From NCBI RefSeq assembly GCF_003150835.1, contig NZ_CP029479.1:1488001-1552000 (forward strand): a stretch of DNA of 64,000 nt, read 5' to 3'. Position 1 is the first letter of the stretch; the number at the start of each line of letters is the position of its first letter. The translations under genes were made by a program, and so were the position numbers. This document shows, in pieces, positions 1-9,048 of the stretch. The notes below the pieces were generated by a model. It did not search any database. It was not told the origin of the DNA and saw only the letters and a program-made list of their open reading frames with translations. This DNA comes from Phenylobacterium parvum (GTDB taxonomy: Bacteria; Pseudomonadota; Alphaproteobacteria; Caulobacterales; Caulobacteraceae).

Positions 1-504
1 GGGGTTCTTGTCGACGATCTCGTAGCTGACACCGGCCTGGCTCAGGCGGATGCCGGTCAGCAGGCCCGACATGCCCGCGCCGATCACCAGGACGTGCATC
101 CTGGCGGCGCTGTCCTTAAGGCGCGGGGAGTCCCAGACCGGCGTCTTGGTGTTGGTCTCACCCAGGCTCAGCTCGTCAACCAGGAAGTCGGCGTAACCCT
201 CGGGGATCTCGGCCCCGGCCACAAAGCTCATCATGCGGCGAAGGGCGGCGGCGGAGGGCTGGTGGGTCCGGCCCCGCCCGTTGGTGAACCATTCGACCAG
301 GGCGACCTTGGCCTCGGCCAGGAACTTCTGTTGTTCGGCCTCGGGCACGCCGGTGTCGCCCCGGGACAGGGGCACATAGGCCGGGGTCCACTCGGGCCGG
401 AGCCAATGGTCCTGACCGGTCAGGTGCACCAGGGCCGCCTGCAGGGCCGGCTGGTGGGCGGCGGCGAGCGCCCTGTCTAGCTGGGTCAGGTCGATGTCGG
501 ACAC
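1..504 (-). CDS. Baeyer-Villiger flavin monooxygenase, HAPMO-like (partial, C-terminus off the window)
   Basis: The 168 visible codons are the N-terminal part of an FAD/NADPH monooxygenase; the gene runs off the left edge. A Rossmann FAD-binding motif (VIGAGMSGLL) begins near residue 140, preceded by a helical extension of about 135 residues. An N-terminal extension before the first Rossmann fold is characteristic of 4-hydroxyacetophenone monooxygenase (HapE) type enzymes, which convert ketones to esters. The start is taken as GTG at 502-504, because the frame is open upstream of the Rossmann fold to that point with HAPMO-like sequence. It lies 77 bp downstream of the P450 on the same strand, suggesting shared use in ketone or alkane breakdown (inference). 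The substrate cannot be told from this fragment. Confidence 0.82.
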   Translation of the reverse strand, partial: MSDIDLTQLDRALAAAHQPALQAALVHLTGQDHWLRPEWTPAYVPLSRGDTGVPEAEQQKFLAEAKVALVEWFTNGRGRTHQPSAAALRRMMSFVAGAEIPEGYADFLVDELSLGETNTKTPVWDSPRLKDSAARMHVLVIGAGMSGLLTGIRLSQAGVSYEIVDKNP

Positions 505-581
505 GTTGTTTCCCCCGGGATCGCAATCCTGTTTGCGGCATGAAACCGCAGGCCGGCCCGGAAAGGAAGGGCGCCCCGACG

Positions 582-1844
582 TCAGCCGGCGGGGTGCAGC
601 TTCACCCTCAGGGTCTCGTAGCCCTTTACGAAGCTGGAACGCACCCGATGCGGCTCCTCGAGCACCTCGACGAAGCTGAAGCGCTTGAGGATTTCCTCCC
701 AGACGATCTTCAGCTGGAGCTCGGCCAGACGATTGCCCACGCAGCGGTGGATGCCGAAGCCGAAGGACAGGTGCTGGCGCGGGCGCTCGCGGTCAATGAT
801 GAAGGCGTCGGGGTTCTCAATCGCCCGCTCATCCCGGTTGCCCGAGACATACCACATGACGACCTTGTCGCCCTTGCGGATGGTCTTGCCGCCCAGTTCG
901 ATGTCCTGGAGCGCCGTGCGACGCATGTGGGCCAGGGGCGTCTGCCAGCGGATGATCTCCGGAACCATCGACTCGATCAGGCCGGGGTTGGCGCGCAGCT
1001 TGGCGTATTCCGCCGGATTCTGGTTCAGGGCCAGGACGCCGCCGGAAATCGAGTTCCGGGTGGTGTCGTTACCGCCGACGATCAGCAGGATGATGTTCCC
1101 CAGATACTCCTCGGGGGTCATGTTCTTGGTAGCGTCGCTGTGGGCCATCATCGAGACGAGGTCGCCGGCCGGCGGCTTGTTGATCCTCTCGTTCCAGAGG
1201 CCGGTGAAGACCTCCAGGCACTCCATCAGCTCGGCCTGCCGTTCCTCTTCGGTTTCCACCAGGCCGCCCGCATAGGGGATGGTGGTGGCCACGTCGGACC
1301 AGCGGGTCAGGCGGCGTCGCTCCTCGAAGGGGAAGTCGAACAGGGTCGCCAGCATCTGGGTGGTGAGCTCGACGGAGACCCGGTCCACCCAGTCGAAGGC
1401 CTCGCCGACCGGAAGGTTGTCGAGGATGCGGCAGGCCCGCTCCCGGATGATGGGCTCCATGGTCTTGAGGTTGCCGGGCGAGACGATGGGGCTGACGGCC
1501 TTGCGCTGCTCGTCGTGCCGGGGCGGGTCCATGGCGATGAAGCTGGGCCGGCGCAGGTCCGGCCGGGCGTCGCGGATGGTGATGCCGCCCAGGGCCGCCT
1601 CGGAGGAGAAGACGCCGTGGTTGGTGTCCACCGCCATGATGTCGTTGTAGCGGGTCACTGACCAGTAGGGCCCGAACTCGGAGTCCTTGCACCAGTGGAC
1701 GGGGTCTTCGTTCCGAAGGCGCTCGAAGACCGGCCAGAAGGCATTGGACTTGAAGAGCTCCGGATCGCCGGGGTTGAGGTCCTCAAGCTTCAGGGCGTAG
1801 GCGCGGGCGCGCGCCTCATCCAGACTGATCGCACCATCGGCCAT
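582..1844 (-). CDS. cytochrome P450, CYP153-like
   Basis: A full-length soluble bacterial P450 of 420 residues. Visible motifs: the I-helix oxygen-binding segment GGNDTTRNS (about 258-266), the K-helix ExxR as EIIR (about 296-299), and the heme loop FGFGIHRCVG with the cysteine ligand at about 368. The heme-loop context (HLSFGFGIHRCVGNRLAE) resembles CYP153 alkane/fatty-acid omega-hydroxylases, but the subfamily is an inference. The start is the ATG at 1842-1844, behind a good GGAGG ribosome site. Open frame continues much further upstream, but that part crosses a tRNA and an antisense reading of the aldo/keto reductase and is not coding. No ferredoxin or ferredoxin reductase gene is adjacent, so electrons must come from elsewhere. 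Confidence 0.93.
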   Translation of the reverse strand: MADGAISLDEARARAYALKLEDLNPGDPELFKSNAFWPVFERLRNEDPVHWCKDSEFGPYWSVTRYNDIMAVDTNHGVFSSEAALGGITIRDARPDLRRPSFIAMDPPRHDEQRKAVSPIVSPGNLKTMEPIIRERACRILDNLPVGEAFDWVDRVSVELTTQMLATLFDFPFEERRRLTRWSDVATTIPYAGGLVETEEERQAELMECLEVFTGLWNERINKPPAGDLVSMMAHSDATKNMTPEEYLGNIILLIVGGNDTTRNSISGGVLALNQNPAEYAKLRANPGLIESMVPEIIRWQTPLAHMRRTALQDIELGGKTIRKGDKVVMWYVSGNRDERAIENPDAFIIDRERPRQHLSFGFGIHRCVGNRLAELQLKIVWEEILKRFSFVEVLEEPHRVRSSFVKGYETLRVKLHPAG

Positions 1845-1930
1845 GGGGTTTCCTCCGCGTTCGGGGCTCCTTGAGCGCCCCTTGAGAGAAGCAGGAAAAC
1901 CCAATCCGTCCAGCCCGGCAAGGGCGAGCT

Positions 1931-2845
1931 TCAGGCGCCGACCTGCGCCTCGGCTATGGCCTCGGCCAGATCTGCTGGCAGGGAGATGCCAGATGCGGCG
2001 GCGCAATCTTCCAGGTGACCCATGCGGGTCGTGCCGACCAGGGCGGCGGAAACGCCGTCGATCCCCAGAACCCAGGCCAGGGCGGCCTGGGCGCCGGTGA
2101 TGTCGGTTCGCCCGTGAAGGAAGCGAAACCGCCGGCCGGCGGCCCTGTCGGCGCGGTGGTTCTTGAGGGCGCGGGCCAGGTACCAGGCGTCCCGCAGACG
2201 CAGATTGCGCCAGGTCTTCGGCGCCGTGTGACCCATGGCCAGGGGCATGCCGGCGAGGACGCCCTTGCCCGCCGCCGCCGCGCGCGCCGCGAGGGCGATC
2301 CGCTGGGGCCTCAGGACGTTGATGTCGACCATCACCGTATCGATCTCCGGCAGGGCCAGGGCCGCCTCGATCACGGCGGGATCGAAGCTGTTGACGCCCA
2401 GCCGCAGGAACAGCCCGCGATCCCGGAGGCGCTGCAGCCCCCCAAGGAAGTCCGGGGTCAGTTCCTGCGCGGAGGGGCCGTGCAGGTGAACAAGCGGCAG
2501 ACTCTCCAGGCCGAGGCGGCGCCGGCTGCGCTCCAGGCTGGCCTCGATGGCGGTGAGCGACATGTCGCGGCGGACCCGCCCGCCTTCGAAGCGGGTGCCC
2601 GCCTTGGTGGCCACCACCAGGCCCGAGAAGTCTCGTCCCGCGAGCGCCCGGCCTAGGCGGCCCTCCGCCTGGCCCCGGGAGTAGGCAGGTCCGGTGTCGA
2701 ACAGGGTGACGCCAAGGTCCAGGGCCCGGTGGACGATGTGCAGTGCCTCCGCCTCTGAAAAGGCCGGATGGCCCCAGAAGGACGCCGCCCCGAAGCCGAT
2801 TTCCGAGACCTTCAGTCCCGTGCGGCCCAGCGGACGGGACTGCAT
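1931..2845 (-). CDS. aldo/keto reductase
   Basis: A 304-residue TIM-barrel NAD(P)H-dependent oxidoreductase. The N-terminus MQSRPLGRTGLKVSEIGFGA is the usual opening of the family. The catalytic tetrad can be read as Asp50 and Tyr55 (FDTGPAYS), Lys81 (VATKAG) and His122 (VHLHG). Such enzymes reduce aldehydes or ketones or oxidise the alcohols. It is 86 bp upstream of the P450 on the same strand and could process hydroxylated or carbonyl intermediates of the same pathway (inference). The substrate is unknown; D-threo-aldose dehydrogenase-like relatives are one possibility. Confidence 0.93.
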   Translation of the reverse strand: MQSRPLGRTGLKVSEIGFGAASFWGHPAFSEAEALHIVHRALDLGVTLFDTGPAYSRGQAEGRLGRALAGRDFSGLVVATKAGTRFEGGRVRRDMSLTAIEASLERSRRRLGLESLPLVHLHGPSAQELTPDFLGGLQRLRDRGLFLRLGVNSFDPAVIEAALALPEIDTVMVDINVLRPQRIALAARAAAAGKGVLAGMPLAMGHTAPKTWRNLRLRDAWYLARALKNHRADRAAGRRFRFLHGRTDITGAQAALAWVLGIDGVSAALVGTTRMGHLEDCAAASGISLPADLAEAIAEAQVGA

Positions 2846-2862
2846 GGCGTCTCTCCGGAAGT

Positions 2863-2939
2863 TGGTGGGCGGCGAGGGGTTCGAACCCCCGACCCCCTGG
2901 GTGTAAACCAGGTGCTCTGACCAGCTGAGCTAGCCGCCC
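2863..2939 (-). tRNA. tRNA-Val (anticodon UAC)
   Basis: On the minus strand the acceptor stem GGGCGGC pairs with GCCGCCC, the D-arm contains AGCTCAGC, the anticodon stem is CCTGG/CCAGG with loop TTTACAC (anticodon TAC, valine), and the T-arm contains GGTTCGAACCCC. The 3' CCA is encoded (2863-2865). Length is 77 nt including CCA. It lies between the aldo/keto reductase and hup. Confidence 0.97.
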
Positions 2940-3019
2940 GTCCGGCCGCAAGGGCCGTCGCCTCTTTAGCGCGCTTCACCGCGGCGGGAAATGCAGCCCG
3001 TCAGGATGGGGAACCCCGC

Positions 3020-3292
3020 TCAGTTGAGGGCGCGTCTTAGCCCCTCCCCGGCCCGGAACCGGACGGTGCGGGAAGCGGGCCTTCGGACCGCCTCACCGGT
3101 GCGGGGGTTGCGCGCCGGTCCGGCCGGACGGAAGGCCGCCGCGAAACTGCCAAAGCCGACCAGACGGACTTCCTGGCCCTCGGCAAGGGCGGACGTGACG
3201 GTGTCGAGGATGGAGTCCAGGGCGACCCGCACCTGGCTTGTAGAGAGCCCCGAGCCCTCAGAGACCGCTGCGACCAGCTCGGCCTTGTTCAT
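3020..3292 (-). CDS. hup: HU family DNA-binding protein
   Basis: A 90-residue histone-like protein starting MNKAELVAAVSEGSGL, the standard HU opening (helix-turn-helix dimerisation part), followed by VRLVGFGSF and the DNA-clamping beta-arm region with RNPRTGE. It binds and bends DNA and compacts the nucleoid. It is the last gene of the block tig-clpP-clpX-lon-hup, an order seen in many proteobacteria, but its own upstream inverted repeat and promoter-like sequence suggest separate control. The C-terminus ([11 protein letters not shown]) is a little shorter and more Arg-rich than E. coli HU. The arm proline of RNPRTG is present. Confidence 0.96.
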   Translation of the reverse strand: MNKAELVAAVSEGSGLSTSQVRVALDSILDTVTSALAEGQEVRLVGFGSFAAAFRPAGPARNPRTGEAVRRPASRTVRFRAGEGLRRALN

Positions 3293-3303
3293 GGCGTAAC
3301 CCC

Positions 3304-3349
3304 CCCGGGCGTTGTTTCAAGCCTCGCCTCAAACAACGCTACGCCCGGG
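3304..3349 (-). repeat. bulged inverted repeat between lon and hup
   Basis: Arm 3304-3317 (CCCGGGCGTTGTTT) matches arm 3331-3349, whose complement is the same 14 nt interrupted by a 5-nt bulge at 3339-3343; the loop is 3318-3330. It begins just upstream of the hup start codon, so in a hup transcript it would form a stem-loop in the leader. It has no T-run, so it is not a simple terminator for lon. It could be an operator or an mRNA-stability/translation element. Confidence 0.6.
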
Positions 3350-3366
3350 CGAAGCCACTGGACCGC

Positions 3367-3394
3367 ATCATGCTCCGCCCCGGCGGCGTGTCAA
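3367..3394 (-). promoter_or_regulatory. candidate hup promoter (sigma70-type)
   Basis: Reading the minus strand, TTGACA (3394-3389) is followed after 16 nt by CATGAT (3372-3367), a perfect -35 and a 4/6 match to the -10 hexamer, placed about 75 bp upstream of the hup start. This is a prediction from spacing and sequence only. Confidence 0.4.
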
Positions 3395-3441
3395 CGCAAC
3401 CGGGGCGAAGTCGATGGGAAAGGTCGCCGGGAGACGAAGCC

Positions 3442-5853
3442 CTAGTGTGTCAGGACCTGATCGTCGCCGGCGTCGTCTGTGGGGCGAAGCAGCGGAGCCG
3501 GTTCGGTCCATTCGATGGGGGTCAGGGGGCTGACCAGGGCGTGACCCAGGACTTCGTCCACCGAACCGACCGGGATGATCTCCAGGCCCGCCTTCACGTT
3601 CTCGGGGATGTCCTGGAGATCCTTGACGTTCTCCTGGGGGATCAGGACCGTCTTCACGCCCGACCTGAGGGCCGCAAGGAGCTTTTCCTTGAGACCGCCG
3701 ATGGGCAGGACCCGGCCGCGCAGGGTGACTTCGCCGGTCATGGCGATATCCCTGCGGATCGGGACCCCGGTCAGGACGGACACGATCGCCGTCGCCATGG
3801 CGACGCCGGCCGAGGGACCATCCTTGGGGGTCGCCCCCTCGGGAACGTGGATGGCCACGTCTGTCCGTTCGAACAGGGGCGGCTCGATCCCGAAGTGGGT
3901 CGCCCGGCTGCGCACGTAGGCGTGGGCCGCCTGGACCGACTCCTTCATCACGTCCTTGAGGTTGCCGGTGACCTGCATCCGGCCCTTGCCGGGCATGCGA
4001 ACCGCCTCGATGGTCAGGATGTCGCCGCCGAAGTCGGTATAGGCTAGGCCCGTGATGATGCCGACCTGGTCCTCGCCGTCCATCTCGCCGTACTTGAAGC
4101 GACGGACGCCGGCGTACTCGGCCAGGCGCTCGCCGTCGACGAGGATCGGTCCGGTCTCCTCCCCCACCTTCCGGCGCATGAGGTCACGCACCGCCTTGCG
4201 GGCGAGGTTGCCGATCTCACGCTCCAGCGAGCGCACGCCCGCCTCGCGGGTGTAGTAGCGGATCAGGTCACGAATGGCGGTGTCCGGGAGTTCGAACTCC
4301 GCGGCGGTCAGGCCGTGATCCTTCATCTGCTTGGGCAGCAGGTGACGGCGGGCGATTTCGACCTTCTCGTCCTCGGTGTAGCCGGGGATCCGGATGATCT
4401 CCATGCGGTCCAGCAGGGGCTGGGGCATGTTGAGGCTGTTGGCCGTAGTGACGAACATGACCGGGCTGAGGTCGTAATCCACCTCGAGGTAGTGGTCGGC
4501 GAAGGTCGCGTTCTGGGCCGGGTCCAGCACCTCGAGCAGGGCCGAGGATGGATCGCCCCGCCAGTCGGCGCCCATCTTGTCGATCTCGTCGAGCAGGAAG
4601 AAGGCGTTAGTCGACTTGGCCTTCTTCATGGACTGGATGATCTTGCCCGGCATGGAGCCGATGTAGGTGCGCCGGTGTCCGCGGATCTCCGCCTCGTCGC
4701 GCACGCCGCCCAGGGAGACGCGGACGAACTCCCGCCCCGTGGCCTCGGCGATCGACTTGCCCAGCGAGGTCTTGCCCACGCCCGGAGGGCCGACCAGGCA
4801 GAGGATCGGGCCCTTGAGTGAGCCGGTGCGCGACTGGACGGCCAGGTATTCAAGGATGCGCTCCTTGACCTTCTCCAGCCCGAAGTGGTCGTGCTCGAGG
4901 ACGGCCTCGGCCTTGTCCAGGTCGATGGGCTTGGACTTCGCCTTGCCCCACGGGATGGACAGCAGCCAGTCGAGATAGTTCCGCACGACCGTGGACTCGG
5001 CCGACATCGGGCTCATCGAGCGCAGCTTCTTCAGCTCGGCGTTGGCCTTGACCCGGGCTTCCTTGGACAGGCGGGTACGCTTGATGCGCTTTTCCAGTTC
5101 CGCCAGTTCGTCGCGCTCGGCGTCCTGCTCGCCCAGCTCGCGCTGGATCGCCTTCATCTGCTCGTTCAGGTAGTACTCGCGCTGGGTCTTCTCCATCTGC
5201 CGCTTCACGCGGTTGCGGATCTTCTTCTCGGTCTGCATGACCGAAATCTCGCCCTCCATCAGGGCGTAGACCTTCTCCAGGCGCTTGGAGACGCTGAAGA
5301 TTTCCAGCAGCTCCTGCTTGTCGGCGATCCGGACATTCAGGTGCGAGGCGATGCGGTCGGCCAGCTCGCCGGGGTTCTCGATCCCCGGCAGGGCGGCCAG
5401 GGCCTCGGGCGGCACCTTCTTGTTCAGCTTCACATAGGTTTCGAACTGCTCGATCACAGCTCGGCTGAGGGCCTCGATCTCGGCCGAGGGCGCCGAGTCC
5501 TCAGTGACGAGGGCGACCTCGCCAGCGAACCACTCCGCCTCGTCGGTGAAGCGGACGATCCCGGCGCGGCCGCGTCCTTCGACCAGCACCTTCACGGTGC
5601 CATCAGGCAGGCGCAGGAGTTGCAGGATAGCGGCGACGACGCCGACTTCGAAGATGTCCGACTGACCGGGGTCGTCGTCGTCCTTGTTCTTCTGGGTAAC
5701 GAGCAGGATTTCCCTCTGCTCGGATTTCATCGCTTCCTCGAGGGCCCGGACGGACTTCTCGCGGCCGACGAACAGCGGCACCGGCTGGTGCGGGAAGACG
5801 ACGATGTCCCTCAGGGGGAGGATGGGAAGCGTGCGGGCTTCGGTCATGGTCAC
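3442..5853 (-). CDS. lon: ATP-dependent Lon protease
   Basis: An 803-residue AAA+ serine protease, the usual length. The N-terminal substrate-binding LAN domain opens with [15 protein letters not shown]; a coiled coil follows (about 180-290). The AAA+ module has Walker [10 protein letters not shown] (about 355) and Walker [10 protein letters not shown]. The C-terminal protease domain has the catalytic serine in [10 protein letters not shown] (about 680) and a lysine about 43 residues later. Lon degrades misfolded proteins and specific regulators; in Caulobacter it removes DnaA and CcrM (known biology). It stands between clpX and hup, with a sigma32-like promoter about 100 bp upstream. Confidence 0.98.
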   Translation of the reverse strand: MTMTEARTLPILPLRDIVVFPHQPVPLFVGREKSVRALEEAMKSEQREILLVTQKNKDDDDPGQSDIFEVGVVAAILQLLRLPDGTVKVLVEGRGRAGIVRFTDEAEWFAGEVALVTEDSAPSAEIEALSRAVIEQFETYVKLNKKVPPEALAALPGIENPGELADRIASHLNVRIADKQELLEIFSVSKRLEKVYALMEGEISVMQTEKKIRNRVKRQMEKTQREYYLNEQMKAIQRELGEQDAERDELAELEKRIKRTRLSKEARVKANAELKKLRSMSPMSAESTVVRNYLDWLLSIPWGKAKSKPIDLDKAEAVLEHDHFGLEKVKERILEYLAVQSRTGSLKGPILCLVGPPGVGKTSLGKSIAEATGREFVRVSLGGVRDEAEIRGHRRTYIGSMPGKIIQSMKKAKSTNAFFLLDEIDKMGADWRGDPSSALLEVLDPAQNATFADHYLEVDYDLSPVMFVTTANSLNMPQPLLDRMEIIRIPGYTEDEKVEIARRHLLPKQMKDHGLTAAEFELPDTAIRDLIRYYTREAGVRSLEREIGNLARKAVRDLMRRKVGEETGPILVDGERLAEYAGVRRFKYGEMDGEDQVGIITGLAYTDFGGDILTIEAVRMPGKGRMQVTGNLKDVMKESVQAAHAYVRSRATHFGIEPPLFERTDVAIHVPEGATPKDGPSAGVAMATAIVSVLTGVPIRRDIAMTGEVTLRGRVLPIGGLKEKLLAALRSGVKTVLIPQENVKDLQDIPENVKAGLEIIPVGSVDEVLGHALVSPLTPIEWTEPAPLLRPTDDAGDDQVLTH

Positions 5854-5934
5854 TTACTCCTTTCCGCCCCCCTCCTTTGAGCTGGGACGGCCTGGGTCCC
5901 CCTGCGACAATCGCCAGGGCGGACGCTCACTCCA

Positions 5935-5964
5935 AGATGTGGCGCGTTGCGGGGCGGGTTCAAG
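5935..5964 (-). promoter_or_regulatory. candidate heat-shock (sigma32) promoter of lon
   Basis: On the minus strand CTTGAA (5964-5959) is followed after 16 nt by CCACATCT (5942-5935). The Caulobacter sigma32 consensus is CTTGAA ... CCCCATNT, so the -35 is perfect and the -10 differs at one position. It sits about 80 bp upstream of the lon start. Heat-shock control of lon is well established in this group; the site itself is my reading. Confidence 0.65.
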
Positions 5965-6018
5965 CCGCCGGCGGCAGACAGTCGTGGACAACCCCGAAAA
6001 ACGAGGACCGCCGGGGGA

Positions 6019-6690
6019 TCAGTTGAGCCGGGTGATCGCCGCGGCGCCGTTGTCGTAGCGGCAGGTGAAGGCGTAGGAGACCGCCTTGGGCCCGGCGTCC
6101 ACCGAGGCGTACCCCTGCACGGTCCAGCCGCCGGAAGAGGCGGTGGTGGTGGTGATCCGGTCGATTCGGGGACGCTGGCCATAGGCCGCGACCCGACTGA
6201 CGGCCTCGGACCGGCAGGCCTCGACGGCCACGCCCGAGCCGCCGGAGCCGGCCGAAGGGGTCGGAGGCGACGGCGCCTTTTCCTTGTCGGCGTTAGCCGC
6301 GGCGATCGCGCCCACGACCAGGCCGCCAAGGATGAGGCCGCCGATCAGGGCGCCGGTGTCGTCCTTCTTGTTGTTGTAGTTGTAGTCCGGATAGCCGTTG
6401 TTCGGGTACGACCCATAGCGGTCCTCGATCCGGAACCGGGCCCGGCATCCGCCGTCGACCCAGATGCCCCGGCGATCCCGGCCCCAGGTGGAGCCCTCGA
6501 TGCACGAGCCCCGTCCGCCGGAATACTGCCGGTCGAGCCAGACCCGCCCGGACGAATAGACGGGGCACCAGTTGCGCCGGTAGTCATTGGACGAGCAGTT
6601 GACGTAGGAGTCCGCGCGCGCGGGCGCGGGAGGCGCCACGCCCGAGACAAGGGCGGTCGTGGCGGCGGCGAACATCAGGATCGGGCGCAT
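6019..6690 (-). CDS. secreted DUF3011-domain protein with glycine zipper
   Basis: A 223-residue exported protein of unknown function. Residues 1-26 form a signal peptide ending APARA. The next 65 residues, starting DSYVNCSSND, hold four cysteines and the pattern GSTWGRDRRGIWVDGGCRARF, which matches DUF3011 as I know it. A Tyr/Asn-rich linker then leads to a glycine-rich hydrophobic stretch (GALIGGLILGGLVVGAIAAA), and a C-terminal domain of about 85 residues has two cysteines. The start at 6688-6690 is chosen because it gives the signal peptide and has GGAG upstream; the open frame upstream lacks such features. It is divergent from the solute-binding protein gene. Confidence 0.8.
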   Translation of the reverse strand: MRPILMFAAATTALVSGVAPPAPARADSYVNCSSNDYRRNWCPVYSSGRVWLDRQYSGGRGSCIEGSTWGRDRRGIWVDGGCRARFRIEDRYGSYPNNGYPDYNYNNKKDDTGALIGGLILGGLVVGAIAAANADKEKAPSPPTPSAGSGGSGVAVEACRSEAVSRVAAYGQRPRIDRITTTTASSGGWTVQGYASVDAGPKAVSYAFTCRYDNGAAAITRLN

Positions 6691-6786
6691 GGAAGTCTCC
6701 TTGCACGGCGTGGACGGATTTACGCAGGTGGTTGTGCAGGCGGCAAGCTGAATGCAAGCTGACACAATGCTTTCGCGGAGGACGAG

Positions 6787-7599
6787 ATGAAGAAGAATCT
6801 GGCCAGAATGGCCCTGGGATCCGCCCTCCTGGCGTCGTTTTCCGCCCCCGCAGCCGTCGCAGGCGGGCTGGAGGACGCCCTCGCCCGGGGCGCCCTGAGG
6901 GTCTGCACCGTCGAGGCGGCGCCCTTCGTCCTGCGGACGCCAGGCGACAAGCTGATCGGCCACGAGGTCGATGTCGCCGAACGGCTCGCCAGCGACCTGG
7001 GCCTCAGCCTCGACCTGCGGGTGGTCCCGGGAATCGCGGTGCTTGATCGCCTGAACGCAGGCGACTGCGACCTCGCCGTCTCGGCCCTGGCGATCGATCC
7101 GCCCCGGCTTCTCAAGGTCTGGATGACCAACCCCTACGCCGAATCGGACATCCGGATCGTCGCCAGCGCCAAGTCGCCCTTCCGCACCGACCAGCTCAAC
7201 GCCGAGGATAATGTCGTCGGCGTCGTGACAGGCACCCTCGCGGCGGATGCCGCGCGGAGCCGGCTGCCGTCCGCCACCTTCCGCGAGTTCCCGGACCTGC
7301 TGGCCGCACAGCGCGCGCTGGACGACGGGGCGATCAACGCCCTGGCCTTCAAGGAGCCCGTGCCGACCCTGACGGTCGCCGCCGCCAAGCCCCAGCGCTA
7401 CGCCGTCGGGGAGGGGCCGTCCCTGGCGCGGACGGCCGATGGCATGGCCGTGCGCAAGGGCGACATGAACCTGCTGAACTTCCTGAACGGCTGGATCTCG
7501 GCCCGGCGCAGGGACGGGTTCCTGGAGTCCACCAGCGCCTACTGGTTCACCCGGATCGACTGGATGGAGCGGCTCAAGCCGCCGGCCGCCCTGAAGTAA
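6787..7599 (+). CDS. periplasmic solute-binding protein, family 3 (orphan)
   Basis: A 270-residue exported protein with a signal peptide (MKKNLARMALG...AAVA, cleavage near residue 25). The mature part follows the family 3 amino-acid-binding pattern: ALRVCTVEAAPFVLR at the start, then IGHEVDVAERLASDLGLSLDL and GDCDLAVSALAID. Such proteins bind amino acids or small organic ligands for ABC importers, or act as sensors. No permease or ATPase gene is nearby, so transport partners are unknown. Its TAA stop directly abuts the stop of convergent clpX with no spacer. It is inserted in the usual clpX-lon interval. Confidence 0.82.
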   Translation: MKKNLARMALGSALLASFSAPAAVAGGLEDALARGALRVCTVEAAPFVLRTPGDKLIGHEVDVAERLASDLGLSLDLRVVPGIAVLDRLNAGDCDLAVSALAIDPPRLLKVWMTNPYAESDIRIVASAKSPFRTDQLNAEDNVVGVVTGTLAADAARSRLPSATFREFPDLLAAQRALDDGAINALAFKEPVPTLTVAAAKPQRYAVGEGPSLARTADGMAVRKGDMNLLNFLNGWISARRRDGFLESTSAYWFTRIDWMERLKPPAALK

Positions 7600-8862
7600 T
7601 CAGGCCGCGCCGCCCTTGTCGCGGCGCTCGGCGTAGATCACCAGGGGCTGGGAGCGACCCTCGACCACCTCGGCGTTGACCACGACCTCCTCGACGCCTT
7701 CCCAGGTGGGGAGTTCGTACATGGTGTCGAGCAGGATCCCCTCGAGGATGGAGCGAAGGCCGCGGGCGCCGGTCTTGCGGGCGATGGCCTTGCGGGCCAC
7801 CGACATCAGGGCGTCCTCGGTGAAGGTCAGGCCCACGTTCTCCATGTCGAACAGCCGCTGGTACTGCTTCACGAAGGCGTTCTTGGGCTCGGTGAGGATC
7901 TTCACCAGGGCCTTCTCGTCGAGGTCATCGAGGGTCGCCAGCACGGGCAGGCGGCCGATGAACTCGGGGATCAGGCCGAACTTGAGCAGGTCGTCGGGTT
8001 CGACCTGGCGGAAGATCTCGCCGGTGCGGCGGTCATCGGGGTCAGACACCCGGGCGCCGAAGCCGATGGAGGTCCCCTGCCCCCGGGCGGCGATGATCTT
8101 GTCGAGGCCTGCGAAGGCGCCGCCGCAGATGAACAGGATGTTGGTGGTGTCGACCTGCAGGAACTCCTGCTGGGGATGCTTGCGCCCGCCCTGCGGCGGA
8201 ACAGAGGCGACCGTGCCTTCCATGATCTTCAGCAGGGCCTGCTGGACGCCCTCGCCCGACACGTCGCGGGTGATCGAGGGGTTGTCAGACTTGCGGCTGA
8301 TCTTGTCGACCTCGTCAATGTAGACGATGCCCCGCTGGGCCCGTTCGACGTTGTAGTCCGCGGACTGCAGCAGCTTGAGGATGATGTTCTCGACGTCCTC
8401 GCCGACATAGCCCGCCTCGGTCAGCGTCGTCGCATCGGCGACGGTGAAGGGCACGTCGATGATTCTGGCCAGGGTCTGGGCCAGCAGGGTCTTGCCCGTG
8501 CCGGTGGGACCAATGAGCAGGATGTTGGCCTTGCCCAGCTCGACGTCATTGTTCTTCGAGGCGTGGTTCAGGCGCTTGTAGTGGTTGTGGACGGCGACCG
8601 AGAGCACCTTCTTGGCGTGGTCCTGGCCGATCACGTAGTCGTCGAGGACCTCGCGGATCTCCTTCGGAGTCGGCACGCCATCCTTTGATTTCACGAAGGA
8701 AATCTTGTGCTCTTCACGGATGATGTCCATGCAGAGCTCGACGCACTCGTCGCAGATGAAAACCGTCGGACCCGCAATCAGCTTGCGGACCTCATGCTGG
8801 CTCTTGCCGCAGAAAGAGCAATAGAGGGTGCTCTTGGAATCCCCGCCGGCGGCCTTGGTCAT
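7600..8862 (-). CDS. clpX: ClpX, ATPase subunit of ClpXP protease
   Basis: A 420-residue AAA+ unfoldase of normal length. The N-terminal zinc-binding domain has Cys15/Cys18 (CSFC) and Cys37/Cys40 (CDEC). The AAA+ module has Walker A GPTGTGKT (about 117-124), Walker [10 protein letters not shown] and pore loop GYVGED; the ClpP-docking IGF loop reads SIGFGAR. In Caulobacter ClpXP drives cell-cycle proteolysis, including CtrA (known). Unlike in many bacteria it is not directly behind clpP; cicA, on the opposite strand, lies between them. Confidence 0.98.
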   Translation of the reverse strand: MTKAAGGDSKSTLYCSFCGKSQHEVRKLIAGPTVFICDECVELCMDIIREEHKISFVKSKDGVPTPKEIREVLDDYVIGQDHAKKVLSVAVHNHYKRLNHASKNNDVELGKANILLIGPTGTGKTLLAQTLARIIDVPFTVADATTLTEAGYVGEDVENIILKLLQSADYNVERAQRGIVYIDEVDKISRKSDNPSITRDVSGEGVQQALLKIMEGTVASVPPQGGRKHPQQEFLQVDTTNILFICGGAFAGLDKIIAARGQGTSIGFGARVSDPDDRRTGEIFRQVEPDDLLKFGLIPEFIGRLPVLATLDDLDEKALVKILTEPKNAFVKQYQRLFDMENVGLTFTEDALMSVARKAIARKTGARGLRSILEGILLDTMYELPTWEGVEEVVVNAEVVEGRSQPLVIYAERRDKGGAA

Positions 8863-9011
8863 GCGTCTCTCACTCCTTCGGCGGGCGGCTTCGCGTCGCG
8901 CCGTCGAACCCCGGTTCGCCCATTAAGGCCTGATTCAGCCTACCGAAGCCGGGTTGTCGAAGTGTTGACAGTCCCCGATCCCGACGCCGACCACAAGCCT
9001 GCGGTCCCGTA

Positions 9012-9037
9012 CACAGGGGCTATACCCCAAACCTGTG
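9012..9037 (+). promoter_or_regulatory. inverted repeat over a candidate cicA promoter
   Basis: CACAGG (9012-9017) and CCTGTG (9032-9037) are perfect inverted arms separated by 14 nt, with a nested GGGG/CCCC pair (9016-9019, 9025-9028). Inside lies GCTATACC (9019-9026), close to the Caulobacter housekeeping -10 consensus GCTANAWC. It ends 11 bp before the cicA start, so it may be an operator or a hairpin at the 5' end of the transcript. A clear -35 is not obvious. Confidence 0.45.
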
Positions 9038-9048
9038 GCATTGTCGTC

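Noticed and set aside
1845..2951. Long in-frame extension upstream of the P450 gene
   Set aside because: It crosses the tRNA-Val gene and the antisense of the aldo/keto reductase, and the P450 has its own ATG with a strong ribosome site.
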